From contig JBFWUS010000015.1 in assembly GCA_050247155.1 (NCBI GenBank), positions 14,025 through 78,024 of the forward strand: a stretch of DNA of 64,000 bases, read 5' to 3'. A program made the translations under genes and the position numbers. The notes below the pieces were generated by a model that did no database searches, was not told the origin of the DNA, and saw only the letters and a program-made list of their open reading frames with translations. This document shows, in pieces, positions 34,006 to 41,297 of the stretch. This DNA is from Mesorhizobium_G sp050247155. Its GTDB lineage: Bacteria > Pseudomonadota > Alphaproteobacteria > Rhizobiales > Rhizobiaceae. Numbering within the stretch: the stretch's first letter is position 1; each line of letters starts with the position of its first letter.

Positions 34006-34915
34006 CTTGGCCGCGCAGCTCAAGCAGGCGGCGATAAAGCATCGGCTTCTGGCCGCCGGTCATCCGGGCGGCTTCGGCAGCCGCCTTCGAGGCTGGCATT
34101 TCGTTGGCGAGCGCGAGAAGCAATTGGTCGACATCAGTCGCCTGGACCGGTTGCGCTGTCGGCGGCCCCACACAGACGACGATCTCGCCTTTGGGCGTAT
34201 CGGCCTCGGCATAGTGCCCGGCGAGGCTGCCGAGCGTACCGGCTCGCATTTCCTCGAACGTCTTTGTCAATTCCCGGCCAATCGCGGCCTGGCGCTCCGC
34301 GCCCAAGACGTCGGCCATGGCCCCGAGCGTGTCGGCAAGCCGGCGCGGCGACTCGAAAAAGATCAATGTCGCCGGCACCGCCTTCAGCTCTTCGAGCCGG
34401 CTGCGGCGCTGGCCATCCTTCACCGGCAGGAAGCCAGCGAAGAGGAAGGCGTCGGACGGCAAGCCAGACGCCGTCAGTGCTGCCAGCACGGCAGAAGGCC
34501 CCGGCACGGGCACGACCCTGAGGCCGCGCGAAAGCGCTTCATTCACCAGTCGAAAACCGGGATCCGACACCAAAGGCGTGCCGGCGTCCGACACCAGAGC
34601 CACACTCTTGCCGGCTTCCAGCGCCCCGAGAAGCCTCGGGCCGGCTTCGGCGGCGTTGTGCTCATGATAGGTGAGGGGCCTTTGCCTTATGCCGTACCGG
34701 TCGAGCAGCACGCGGGTAACGCGGGTATCCTCGCAGGCAAGCATGTCGGCGGCGGCAAGGGTTTCGAGAGCGCGCAAGGTGATGTCCGCGAGATTCCCGA
34801 TCGGCGTCGCGACCAGATAGAGCGCTGGGGCGAGCGGCCGCGCAGCTATTTCGGTCTGCGCGACGACATATGTTTTCTTGCTTTCCGGCCCACCATCCAT
34901 GCTTCGTTCTGGCAT
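33998..34915 (-). CDS. rsmI: 16S rRNA (cytidine(1402)-2'-O)-methyltransferase
   Basis: Methylates the 2'-hydroxyl of C1402 in the decoding centre, using AdoMet. The protein of about 305 residues has the tetrapyrrole-methylase fold landmarks LYLVATPIGNLADITLRAL, CEDTRVTRVLLDRYGI, LVSDAGTPLVSDPGFRLV and PGPSAVLAALTASGLPSD. ATG 34915 or 34900 both fit; neither has a strong ribosome binding site, consistent with translation from an operon mRNA. Confidence 0.95.
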   Translation of the reverse strand: MPERSMDGGPESKKTYVVAQTEIAARPLAPALYLVATPIGNLADITLRALETLAAADMLACEDTRVTRVLLDRYGIRQRPLTYHEHNAAEAGPRLLGALEAGKSVALVSDAGTPLVSDPGFRLVNEALSRGLRVVPVPGPSAVLAALTASGLPSDAFLFAGFLPVKDGQRRSRLEELKAVPATLIFFESPRRLADTLGAMADVLGAERQAAIGRELTKTFEEMRAGTLGSLAGHYAEADTPKGEIVVCVGPPTAQPVQATDVDQLLLALANEMPASKAAAEAARMTGGQKPMLYRRLLELRGQDG

Positions 34916-34940
34916 GGCGGACGTCAAGTTGAAAGGCGGA

Positions 34941-35372
34941 TCAAACCCTGACGGCCACCAGCACAGCACCGGCCGCGATCAAGAGCACGCCGAGCCAGTT
35001 CACACCACTCAGCTTCTCGCCGAGGAAGAAGACACCGAAGATGGCGACCAGGACGACGCTGAGCTTGTCGATAGGCGCGACCTGCGCCGCATTGCCGATC
35101 TTGAGCGCTCGGAAATAGCACAGCCAGGAAGCTCCGGTGGCCAGCCCTGACAGGCCAAGAAACGTCCAGGTGCGGCCTGAAATCTCCGACGGCGATTGAA
35201 ACTGCCCGGTTGCCGCGACGATCCCGACCAGCAAGGCGACGATCACGAGGGTTCGGATAAGCGTAGCGTAGTCCGAGTTGATGCCCACCACGCCGACCTT
35301 GGCGAAAATAGCGGTCAAGGCGGCGAAGATCGCGGAGAGCAGCGCCCAGAATTGCCAGGAGGAGAGCACCAT
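34941..35372 (-). CDS. Single-domain EamA family transporter
   Basis: A 143-residue membrane protein with about five hydrophobic segments and one EamA (drug/metabolite transporter) unit: FWALLSAIFAALTAIFAKVG, then LSGLATGASWLCYFRALKIG and the closing KLSVVLVAIFGVFFLGEKLSG. Most DMT proteins carry two such units, so this half-size form probably works as a dimer. Substrate unknown. It starts four bases after the phosphatase-like gene ends. Confidence 0.88.
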   Translation of the reverse strand: MVLSSWQFWALLSAIFAALTAIFAKVGVVGINSDYATLIRTLVIVALLVGIVAATGQFQSPSEISGRTWTFLGLSGLATGASWLCYFRALKIGNAAQVAPIDKLSVVLVAIFGVFFLGEKLSGVNWLGVLLIAAGAVLVAVRV

Positions 35373-35376
35373 AGGC

Positions 35377-35700
35377 CTACCTTAGGAAGGGTGAAACTTT
35401 CCGTTCCAGAATAGTCACAAGCTCGGGCTCCATGAACTGATATTCGTCTGGGATGTTGAGGCAGATAACCCGGGCCGACTTGAGTTGCTTCCTGAAGTTC
35501 CTCCGAAGCTTGTCGCGATGTGCCTTTTCCATGACGAAGATAATGTCGGCCCATTCGATCAACTCCCCATCCAGCGGCGTTACCGCGTCCTGATTGGTGC
35601 CGGCGGAAGCAACTTCGATATGGTCAAGCTTGGCGAAAACCTGCTCCGCGGTGGGGCTTCGTAGCCGGTTGGCGCTACAGACGAAAAGAATGTTCTTCAC
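35377..35700 (-). CDS. Low-molecular-weight phosphotyrosine phosphatase-like protein
   Basis: Compact 107-residue protein with the P-loop Cys8-SANRL-Arg14-Ser15 (VCSANRLRSPTAE), matching the C-x5-R-S signature of low-molecular-weight protein tyrosine phosphatases. It is shorter than the classical enzymes (about 150 residues), and the usual Asp-Pro general-acid motif is not clearly present (IPDEYQFMEP near the end), so activity may differ. It overlaps hemW by four bases, within the same operon. Confidence 0.8.
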   Translation of the reverse strand: MKNILFVCSANRLRSPTAEQVFAKLDHIEVASAGTNQDAVTPLDGELIEWADIIFVMEKAHRDKLRRNFRKQLKSARVICLNIPDEYQFMEPELVTILERKVSPFLR

Positions 35701-36857
35701 CGCGCCAGGTCGGCCACGAGTGCGTCGAGCACCACCATGCCGGAAGGCGTGGCGCGCAGGCCCGAATTGCCGACCGGTTCGATCAGCCCTTCGCCCTGGA
35801 GAGCCGCGAGGCGCTTGTGGTCGAGGCCCCGGCCGGCCAGGGATTCGTAGCGAACGAGATCGATGCCTTCGACGAGGCGCAGCCCCATCAGCAGCAGCTC
35901 GTCCGCTTCCTCTGATCGCGTCAGCGTCTCGCCGCCGATCACGCCGTGACCCTTGGCCTCGACCAGATTCAGCCAGGTCTCAGGCATTTTTTCCGTGAAG
36001 GTGACGATCCGCCGCCCATTTTCGATGAACCGGCCATGCGCGCCTGGGCCGACGCCGACATATTCGCCGTAGCGCCAGTAAATCAGATTGTGCCTGCTCT
36101 CCGCGCCTGGCCGCGCGTGATTGGAAATTTCGTAGGCCGGCAGGCCGCGCGCGGCAGCCACTGACTGCGTCACCTCGTAAAGGTCCGCGGCGGTGTCGGG
36201 GTCGAGCGTCTTCAGTTTTCCTGCCGCATGAAGGGCATGAAAACGCGTGCCTTCCTCGATGGTGAGTTGATAGAGCGACAGATGGTCGGCGGCGAGGTCT
36301 ATGGCGCGATGCAATTCAGCTGCCCAGGCATCGACGGTCTGGCCGGGGCGGGCGTAGATCAGGTCGAACGACAGCCGTGGAAAAATTTCTCGCGCCAGTT
36401 CGATGGCTTGCAATGCCTGCGAGACATCATGCAGCCGTCCCAGAAAGCGCAAATCGGGGTCATTCAATGCCTGCACGCCCAGCGAAACGCGGTTGACGCC
36501 GGCGCCGCGGTAGCCACGAAAGCGTCCCGCCTCGACCGAAGACGGATTGGCTTCCAGCGTCACCTCCACGCCGTCTGCCACGGCCCAGTTCTTTGCGACG
36601 GCATCCAGCACCGCGCCGACGGTTGCTGGCTCCATCAACGATGGCGTGCCGCCGCCAATGAAGATGCTGCGCACCTCGCGCCGGCCGGTTCGTCCGCGCA
36701 TCGTCGCCATCTCGCGTCGGAACGCCTTGACGAAGCGCTGCTGGTCGACGGGCTGATGCCGCACATGACTGTTGAAGTCGCAATACGGGCATTTTGCGGC
36801 ACAAAACGGCCAGTGGACATAGACGCCGAAGCCGGGGCTGGAGCCCGCATCCGTCAT
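35697..36857 (-). CDS. hemW: Radical SAM family haem chaperone HemW
   Basis: HemW binds haem and a 4Fe-4S cluster and delivers haem to membrane targets. The 386-residue product has the cluster motif Cys19-x3-Cys23-x2-Cys26 in WPFCAAKCPYCDFNSH, then IFIGGGTPSLM, GVNRVSLGVQALND and a C-terminal HemN-like winged-helix domain (LMGLRLVEGIDL). The cysteine pattern lacks the extra Cys found in true coproporphyrinogen dehydrogenase HemN, so HemW is the better name. It overlaps rdgB upstream and the phosphatase-like gene downstream by four bases each. Confidence 0.92.
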   Translation of the reverse strand: MTDAGSSPGFGVYVHWPFCAAKCPYCDFNSHVRHQPVDQQRFVKAFRREMATMRGRTGRREVRSIFIGGGTPSLMEPATVGAVLDAVAKNWAVADGVEVTLEANPSSVEAGRFRGYRGAGVNRVSLGVQALNDPDLRFLGRLHDVSQALQAIELAREIFPRLSFDLIYARPGQTVDAWAAELHRAIDLAADHLSLYQLTIEEGTRFHALHAAGKLKTLDPDTAADLYEVTQSVAAARGLPAYEISNHARPGAESRHNLIYWRYGEYVGVGPGAHGRFIENGRRIVTFTEKMPETWLNLVEAKGHGVIGGETLTRSEEADELLLMGLRLVEGIDLVRYESLAGRGLDHKRLAALQGEGLIEPVGNSGLRATPSGMVVLDALVADLAR

Positions 36858-37495
36858 CCCAGTTTCGCCTCGGCGAACTTCTTGAACGCCTTTGCCCGAT
36901 GCGACAGCGCCGTGGGTTGTCCCGGCGTCCAGCCATGCTTCTGCTCGGCGGGCATTTCGCCGAAGGTGATATCGAACCCGTCCGGCTTGAAAACCGGATC
37001 ATAGCCGAAGCCAAGCTTGCCGCGCGGCGGCCACACCAGAGTGCCTTCCGCTTCACCGCGAAAATATTCGGCCTCGCCGTCCGGATAGCACAGGCAGAGC
37101 ACGGCCACGAAACGGCCGGAACGCATGTCGGGCGTCTTGGCGCCCGCCTCTTGCATGGCGTCTTCCGCCCGCTGCATGGCCTTGCCGAAATCACGTGTGC
37201 CGTCGTCCTGTGTCGCCCAGTCGGCCGTATAAACGCCGGGGTCTCCGCCCAGCGCGTCGATCATCAGGCCGGAATCATCTGAAAGCGCCGGGAGCCCCGT
37301 GGCGGTCGCCGCCGCATGAGCTTTGATATAGGCGTTCTGTTCGAACGTCCTGCCGGTCTCCTCGGGCTCCGGCAGGCCGTAGTCCTTTGCGGATTTCGCC
37401 TCGAAGCCAAAGGGCTCGATCAATTGGGCGATCTCCCGCAGCTTGCCCTCATTGTGGGTCGCGACGACGATCTTCCTGGCCGAAAGGTCTTTCAT
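36854..37495 (-). CDS. rdgB: XTP/dITP diphosphatase (Ham1/RdgB)
   Basis: Removes non-canonical purine nucleoside triphosphates to the monophosphate, protecting DNA. The 213-residue product has IVVATHNEGKLREIAQLI at the N-terminus, the conserved ALSDDSGLMIDALGGDPGVY and the C-terminal GFGYDPVFKPDG and LSHRAKAFKKF. Start 37495 overlaps the VOC gene by four bases; an upstream extension lies antisense and is unlikely. Confidence 0.95.
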   Translation of the reverse strand: MKDLSARKIVVATHNEGKLREIAQLIEPFGFEAKSAKDYGLPEPEETGRTFEQNAYIKAHAAATATGLPALSDDSGLMIDALGGDPGVYTADWATQDDGTRDFGKAMQRAEDAMQEAGAKTPDMRSGRFVAVLCLCYPDGEAEYFRGEAEGTLVWPPRGKLGFGYDPVFKPDGFDITFGEMPAEQKHGWTPGQPTALSHRAKAFKKFAEAKLG

Positions 37496-37899
37496 GGAAT
37501 GCCCCAGATGCGCGGTTCGGCGATCTCGACGGAATTGCCGGACGGGTCGCGGAAATAGATCGAGCGCCCGCCCTGCGGCCATTCAAAGTCCGCCTCGATG
37601 GTCACGCCCTTGTCCTGTAGCTGGGCCTTCCAATCGGAAATTTCCTCGGGCGTTCCGGCAAAGCACAGGTGACCTTGGCCGACAGTACCATGTGGCGGCA
37701 CCGGCAGCTTCGCGTCAGGCTTTGGCGGCGTCTTGGTGGCTTCGGCATTGAACAACAGAAGCACGCCGTCACCGCAACGGAAAAAGACATGCCGGCCTTT
37801 CACCTTGCCGAGGCGCTCCAGGCCCATCACTTCGGCATAAAAGGCCTCAGCCGCGTCGAGGTCGGTGACGTAGAGGGCAGATTCGAGGATGCTAGGCAC
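37492..37899 (-). CDS. VOC family (glyoxalase/bleomycin-resistance-like) protein
   Basis: Small 135-residue metal-dependent fold protein with two beta-alpha-beta-beta-beta modules: LYVTDLDAAEAFYAEVMGLE, then GHLCFAGTPEEISDWKAQL and YFRDPSGNSVEIAEPRIWG. The His in GHLCF and Glu in VEIAEP match typical metal ligands. Substrate unknown. It appears to be the first gene of the long operon ending at yraN and is preceded by a palindromic element. Confidence 0.9.
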   Translation of the reverse strand: MPSILESALYVTDLDAAEAFYAEVMGLERLGKVKGRHVFFRCGDGVLLLFNAEATKTPPKPDAKLPVPPHGTVGQGHLCFAGTPEEISDWKAQLQDKGVTIEADFEWPQGGRSIYFRDPSGNSVEIAEPRIWGIP

Positions 37900-37903
37900 C
37901 TCA

Positions 37904-38048
37904 CCCTCCCCCTTGTGGGGAAGGTCGGCGAGCGATCATTTTGCTTAGCAAATGATCGTGAGACGGCGTGGGGGCGCAAAGGCTTCCTACCCCCACCCTG
38001 CCCCGCATCGCTTCGCTTGCGGGTCGACCCTCCCCACAAGGGGGAGCG
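37904..38048. repeat. Palindromic intergenic element between rph and the VOC gene
   Basis: Outer arms 37904-37927 and 38025-38048 are reverse complements at 22 of 24 positions, with a core CCCCCTTGTGGGG. Inside lie a second hairpin (CGATCATTT/AAATGATCG, 37933-37958) and a third (CCCGCA/TGCGGG, 38002-38023). The segment CCTACCCCCACCCTGCCCC in the middle resembles the outer arms of the elements at 19139 and 57778. Confidence 0.75.
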
Positions 38049-38067
38049 TAAAGCGCCGGCGCTGCCA

Positions 38068-38784
38068 TCACCCCACCGCCATCTGCTGCAGATTCACCAG
38101 TCGCGAAATGCCTTTGCGCGCCAAGCCCATCAGTTCGGCGAACTGCGCCTCGGAAAACGGCTCGCCCTCGGCCGTGCCCTGGATTTCGACGATCCCGCCC
38201 TTGCCGGTCATGACGAAATTGGCGTCGGTGGCGGCGGATGAATCCTCGTCGTAGTCAAGGTCGATCACAGCCTCTCCATTGTGGATGCCGCAGGAGATTG
38301 CCGCGACGTGATCCTTCAGCACCTTGGACACGGCCGTCATCTGGCGGGCTTCCATCCAGCGCAGACAATCGTGGAGCGCGACCCAGCCGCCGGTGATCGA
38401 GGCAGTGCGGGTGCCGCCGTCGGCCTGGATCACGTCGCAATCGACGGTGATCTGGCGCTCGCCGAGCGCTTGCAGGTCGACCACCGCGCGCAGGCTCCGC
38501 CCGATCAGGCGCTGGATCTCCAGCGTTCGTCCGCCTTGCTTGCCTGACGAGGCCTCCCGGCGCATGCGTTCGCCCGTGGCGCGCGGCAACATGCCATATT
38601 CCGCAGTCACCCAGCCCTTGCCGGAATTGCGCATCCAGGCCGGCACTCGCTCTTCGAGGCTGGCCGTGCACAGCACATGCGTGTCGCCGAATTTGACGAG
38701 GCAAGAGCCCTCCGCATGTTTCGACACCCCGCGCTCGAAGGAAATCGCCCGCATTTCGTCGAACTGCCGCTTGGAAGGACGCAT
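38068..38784 (-). CDS. rph: Ribonuclease PH
   Basis: Phosphorolytic 3'-5' exoribonuclease that trims tRNA precursors. The 238-residue product has MRPSKRQFDEMRAISFERGV, CTASLEERVPAWMRNSGKGW, GRSLRAVVDLQALGERQ and the phosphate-site/active region DCDVIQADGGTRTASITG. Start 38784 is fixed by the conserved MRPS; the long upstream frame is antisense to the next gene. In many Hyphomicrobiales rph is directly divergent from hrcA; here a GNAT gene intervenes. Confidence 0.96.
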   Translation of the reverse strand: MRPSKRQFDEMRAISFERGVSKHAEGSCLVKFGDTHVLCTASLEERVPAWMRNSGKGWVTAEYGMLPRATGERMRREASSGKQGGRTLEIQRLIGRSLRAVVDLQALGERQITVDCDVIQADGGTRTASITGGWVALHDCLRWMEARQMTAVSKVLKDHVAAISCGIHNGEAVIDLDYDEDSSAATDANFVMTGKGGIVEIQGTAEGEPFSEAQFAELMGLARKGISRLVNLQQMAVG

Positions 38785-38854
38785 GAAAACTCCGCTGTCT
38801 GGATTCTGGCCGGGCTTGTAGCCCCGGCCGAAGACAAGCGCAAAGGAAAAGGCG

Positions 38855-39367
38855 TTATGGCGTCCGCGCGAACACCAAGATTGACTCGTCACGATAGGGT
38901 CGCGGTCCAACCAGGTCATAGCCCAGCTTCTTGGCCACCCTGATTGATGGGTCGTTGTCGTGATCGATGATGCAGACGGTGCGCTGCCGTCCATGGTTAG
39001 CCTCGAACCATTGATGCGCCGCGGTGGCTGCTTCCGTGGCGTATCCCTTACCGTGCGCCCAGGTCGCGAATGTCCACCCGCTCTCGGCAAAGGGGTCGAA
39101 ATCGTCGCCGAGTTCGCGATGGAAATGTGCGAAGCCGGCAAGACCAGCAAATCGACCACTAACTTTCTCGACGACAGTGAAGAAACCATAGCCAAACACT
39201 GTCCAGTGGCCGATAAGTCGGAGCAATCTGAACCAGGAATCCTGGGCGCTTGCCGGCTGCCCAACGCCGATGTGTTTGATCACCTCGGGGTCGGTGTATA
39301 TCTCCTTGATAGGCTGAAAATCCTCGATCGCGCTTGGGCGCAGCAGGAGTCGTTCCGTTTCGATCAT
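38855..39367 (-). CDS. RimJ/RimL-type GNAT acetyltransferase
   Basis: A 170-residue acetyltransferase with the N-terminal signature IETERLLLRPSAIEDF, AESGWTFATWAHGKGYATEA (acetyl-CoA loop, Q/RxxGxG/A pattern as HGKGYA) and the closing NDPSIRVAKKLGYDLVG. Relatives acetylate small molecules or protein N-termini; this substrate is unknown. It lies between rph and divergent hrcA, only 50 bp from the hrcA start. Confidence 0.9.
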   Translation of the reverse strand: MIETERLLLRPSAIEDFQPIKEIYTDPEVIKHIGVGQPASAQDSWFRLLRLIGHWTVFGYGFFTVVEKVSGRFAGLAGFAHFHRELGDDFDPFAESGWTFATWAHGKGYATEAATAAHQWFEANHGRQRTVCIIDHDNDPSIRVAKKLGYDLVGPRPYRDESILVFARTP

Positions 39368-39417
39368 TGGGCAAACCTTGTCATGTCGGGCCGGCTGTTT
39401 ATATCCTTGGAAGCGGT

Positions 39418-40488
39418 ATGACGAGCCCGATCAAAGATCCGACCCTGCAATCGCTGGATTTGCGTTCGCGCGATATTTTCCGGCGCATCGTCGATTCCTA
39501 TCTGCTCGACGGTGAGCCGGTCGGCTCGCGTAACCTGTCGCGCATGCTCCCGTCATCACTGTCGCCGGCGACGGTGCGCAATGTGATGAGCGATCTGGAG
39601 CATCTGGGTCTCGTTTACGCGCCGCATATTTCTGCCGGCCGGCTGCCGACCCAAAAGGGCCTTCGCTTCTTCGTCGATGCCTTCATGCAGATCGGCGATC
39701 TGTCTGACGAGGAGCGCGGCCGCATCGAGACCCAGCTCAAGGGGTCAAGCGCGGATGCGACTGTCGAGCACATGCTCACCGAGGCGAGCCAGATGCTGTC
39801 CGGTATGTCGCGCGGGGCAGGGCTGGTGCTTGCGGCCAAGAGCGAAGCCGCGCTGAAGCACATCGAATTCATCCAGTTGGAGCCGCAAAAGGCGCTGGTC
39901 GTGCTGGTGTCGCAGGCGGGTGACGTCGAAAATCGCGTCATCGACCTGCCGCTCGGGGTCACGGCCTCGCAGTTGCAGGAGGCCTCGAACTTCCTCAATG
40001 CCCAGATCCGCGGGCGCACATTGGCTGAGGCGCGCAACGACATCGAACGCTTGAAGGCCGAAACGAAGATCGCGCTCGATGCATTGTCCCAACAGTTGGT
40101 GGAGCAGGGGCTGGCTGTGTGGGCCGGCTCGGGCAGCGGCCTGCCGGCGCGTCTGATCGTGCGTGGCCGCGCCAACCTGCTCGAAAGCCTGTCCGCCCAG
40201 GCCGATATCGAGCTGCTGAAACACCTATTCGACGATCTGGAGACCCAGGAGGGCCTGATTCAGTTGCTCGACCTCGCCGAGGAAGGTTCGGGCGTCCGCA
40301 TCTTCATCGGGTCGGAGAACAAGCTCTTCTCGCTGTCCGGCTCGTCGCTGGTGGTGGCGCCTTACAAGGACAAGGACTCGCGCGTTGTCGGCGCGCTGGG
40401 TGTCATCGGCCCAACGCGGCTGAACTATGCGCGCGTCGTGCCGATGGTGGATTACACAGCGCAGCTTATTTCCAGAATGCTGAGATAG
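39418..40488 (+). CDS. hrcA: Heat-inducible transcription repressor HrcA
   Basis: Represses groESL and other chaperone operons by binding CIRCE elements. The 356-residue product has the winged-helix N-terminus DIFRRIVDSYLLDGEPVGSR, LSPATVRNVMSDLEHLGLV and HISAGRLPTQKGLRFFVD, a GAF-like middle and the C-terminal GVIGPTRLNYARVVPMVDYTA. ATG 39418 has GGAAG upstream. No CIRCE inverted repeat is visible in front of it, and grpE, which often follows hrcA in this order, is not present downstream. Confidence 0.96.
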   Translation: MTSPIKDPTLQSLDLRSRDIFRRIVDSYLLDGEPVGSRNLSRMLPSSLSPATVRNVMSDLEHLGLVYAPHISAGRLPTQKGLRFFVDAFMQIGDLSDEERGRIETQLKGSSADATVEHMLTEASQMLSGMSRGAGLVLAAKSEAALKHIEFIQLEPQKALVVLVSQAGDVENRVIDLPLGVTASQLQEASNFLNAQIRGRTLAEARNDIERLKAETKIALDALSQQLVEQGLAVWAGSGSGLPARLIVRGRANLLESLSAQADIELLKHLFDDLETQEGLIQLLDLAEEGSGVRIFIGSENKLFSLSGSSLVVAPYKDKDSRVVGALGVIGPTRLNYARVVPMVDYTAQLISRMLR

Positions 40489-40506
40489 GTGGCGTTGGCT
40501 AACGCG

Positions 40507-40992
40507 TCAGGATGTATCGAGGCGTGGCGCGATCTCGAAGCCAAGTCTATCCAGGCAGTGCATGGCGGCGCACCATATCAGAGCAATCCGGCTGAACGAG
40601 CCAGATGTCAGCGGGCCACGACGACACGGCTCAGTTTCCGAGCGCCTGGCGTTGCCGCGCATCAGCCGGCGGGCAAGTCGCTCTTCGAAATGAAGCTCTC
40701 GCCGCAGCATGTGAGCCAGCGCGCGGAAGCTTGCGGCAAGAAACATCGCCTCGGCAGGACCATTGCGGTGCAGGACCGCGGTCGGCGTGATCGATTGCAT
40801 GGCATCCGGGCTGCCGTCCGCGATCCAGCCTCGCGCAACGACTTCCGCGCGACGGAGAAACCATAGAACAAGACAGCGAACGGGATAGGACCGACCGGAG
40901 GCACGTTCCGCCAGACAGGCGAACGAAAACAGCAGCGCGACGATGCGTTTCAGCACGTCCCTCTCTGTCTCGATCTCCGCCTTCCCGTCCAT
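40507..40992 (-). CDS. Hypothetical protein
   Basis: A 161-residue protein that I do not recognise. ATG 40992 has a good AGGAG ribosome binding site seven bases upstream, which supports a real gene. A hydrophobic N-terminal segment (IVALLFSFACLAERA) may be a signal or membrane anchor. It is followed by an Arg/Ala-rich region (RCLVLWFLRRAEVVARGW) and a helical basic stretch (FRALAHMLRRELHFEERLARRL). It converges on hrcA with an 18-bp gap. Confidence 0.6.
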   Translation of the reverse strand: MDGKAEIETERDVLKRIVALLFSFACLAERASGRSYPVRCLVLWFLRRAEVVARGWIADGSPDAMQSITPTAVLHRNGPAEAMFLAASFRALAHMLRRELHFEERLARRLMRGNARRSETEPCRRGPLTSGSFSRIALIWCAAMHCLDRLGFEIAPRLDTS

Positions 40993-41173
40993 TACCGTCT
41001 CCTGTTGGGCACGCAGGAATTATCGAGCGGCGGCTGAGTGGGTGAACATTCTTGCCACGAGAAAATTGCGCGCCGATTACAAGGCGTTGAAAACGCTCGA
41101 TCAAATCTTTGGTTTGGGCGAAGCCGCTCGATTTTCGTCCATCATTTGCAGGCTTTGGGCCTTCTATGCTGGC

Positions 41174-41247
41174 TTTGGCTTCACCGAGTCCGAGGCATGG
41201 CTTTCGCTTGAACACAGTTGCCATGCCTCGGACTCGGTGAAGCCAAA
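41174..41247. repeat. Perfect 27-bp inverted repeat with 20-bp loop
   Basis: Arm 41174-41200 (TTTGGCTTCACCGAGTCC onward) is the exact reverse complement of 41221-41247. Each arm contains a GANTC site. The stem is far longer than a normal terminator, and no T run follows. It could be a MITE relic, a recombination site, a bidirectional terminator or a methylation-sensitive cruciform; the sequence alone does not decide. Confidence 0.8.
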
Positions 41248-41250
41248 ATC

Positions 41251-41265
41251 GGGGTAGACTACCCC
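41251..41265. terminator. Short hairpin beside the Hsp70-like gene end
   Basis: GGGGTA and TACCCC flank a three-base loop. It lies about 30 bp downstream of the Hsp70-like gene's stop on the minus strand and could help end its transcript. Confidence 0.4.
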
Positions 41266-41297
41266 GGCCGAATGGCCTGATGACTCATGTGCGCCAA

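Larger units (their letters stand above)
40993..41297. other. Non-coding region holding two strong hairpins
   Basis: About 305 bp with no supported gene. It carries the promoter side of the hypothetical protein at its left end, a perfect 27-bp inverted repeat (41174-41247) and, next to it, a GGGGTA/TACCCC hairpin (41251-41265) just downstream of the Hsp70-like gene. Confidence 0.6.

Noticed and set aside
35697..36857. Oxygen-independent coproporphyrinogen oxidase (HemN)
   Set aside because: The cysteine motif has three Cys residues with HemW spacing, and the position next to rdgB is the usual one for HemW.
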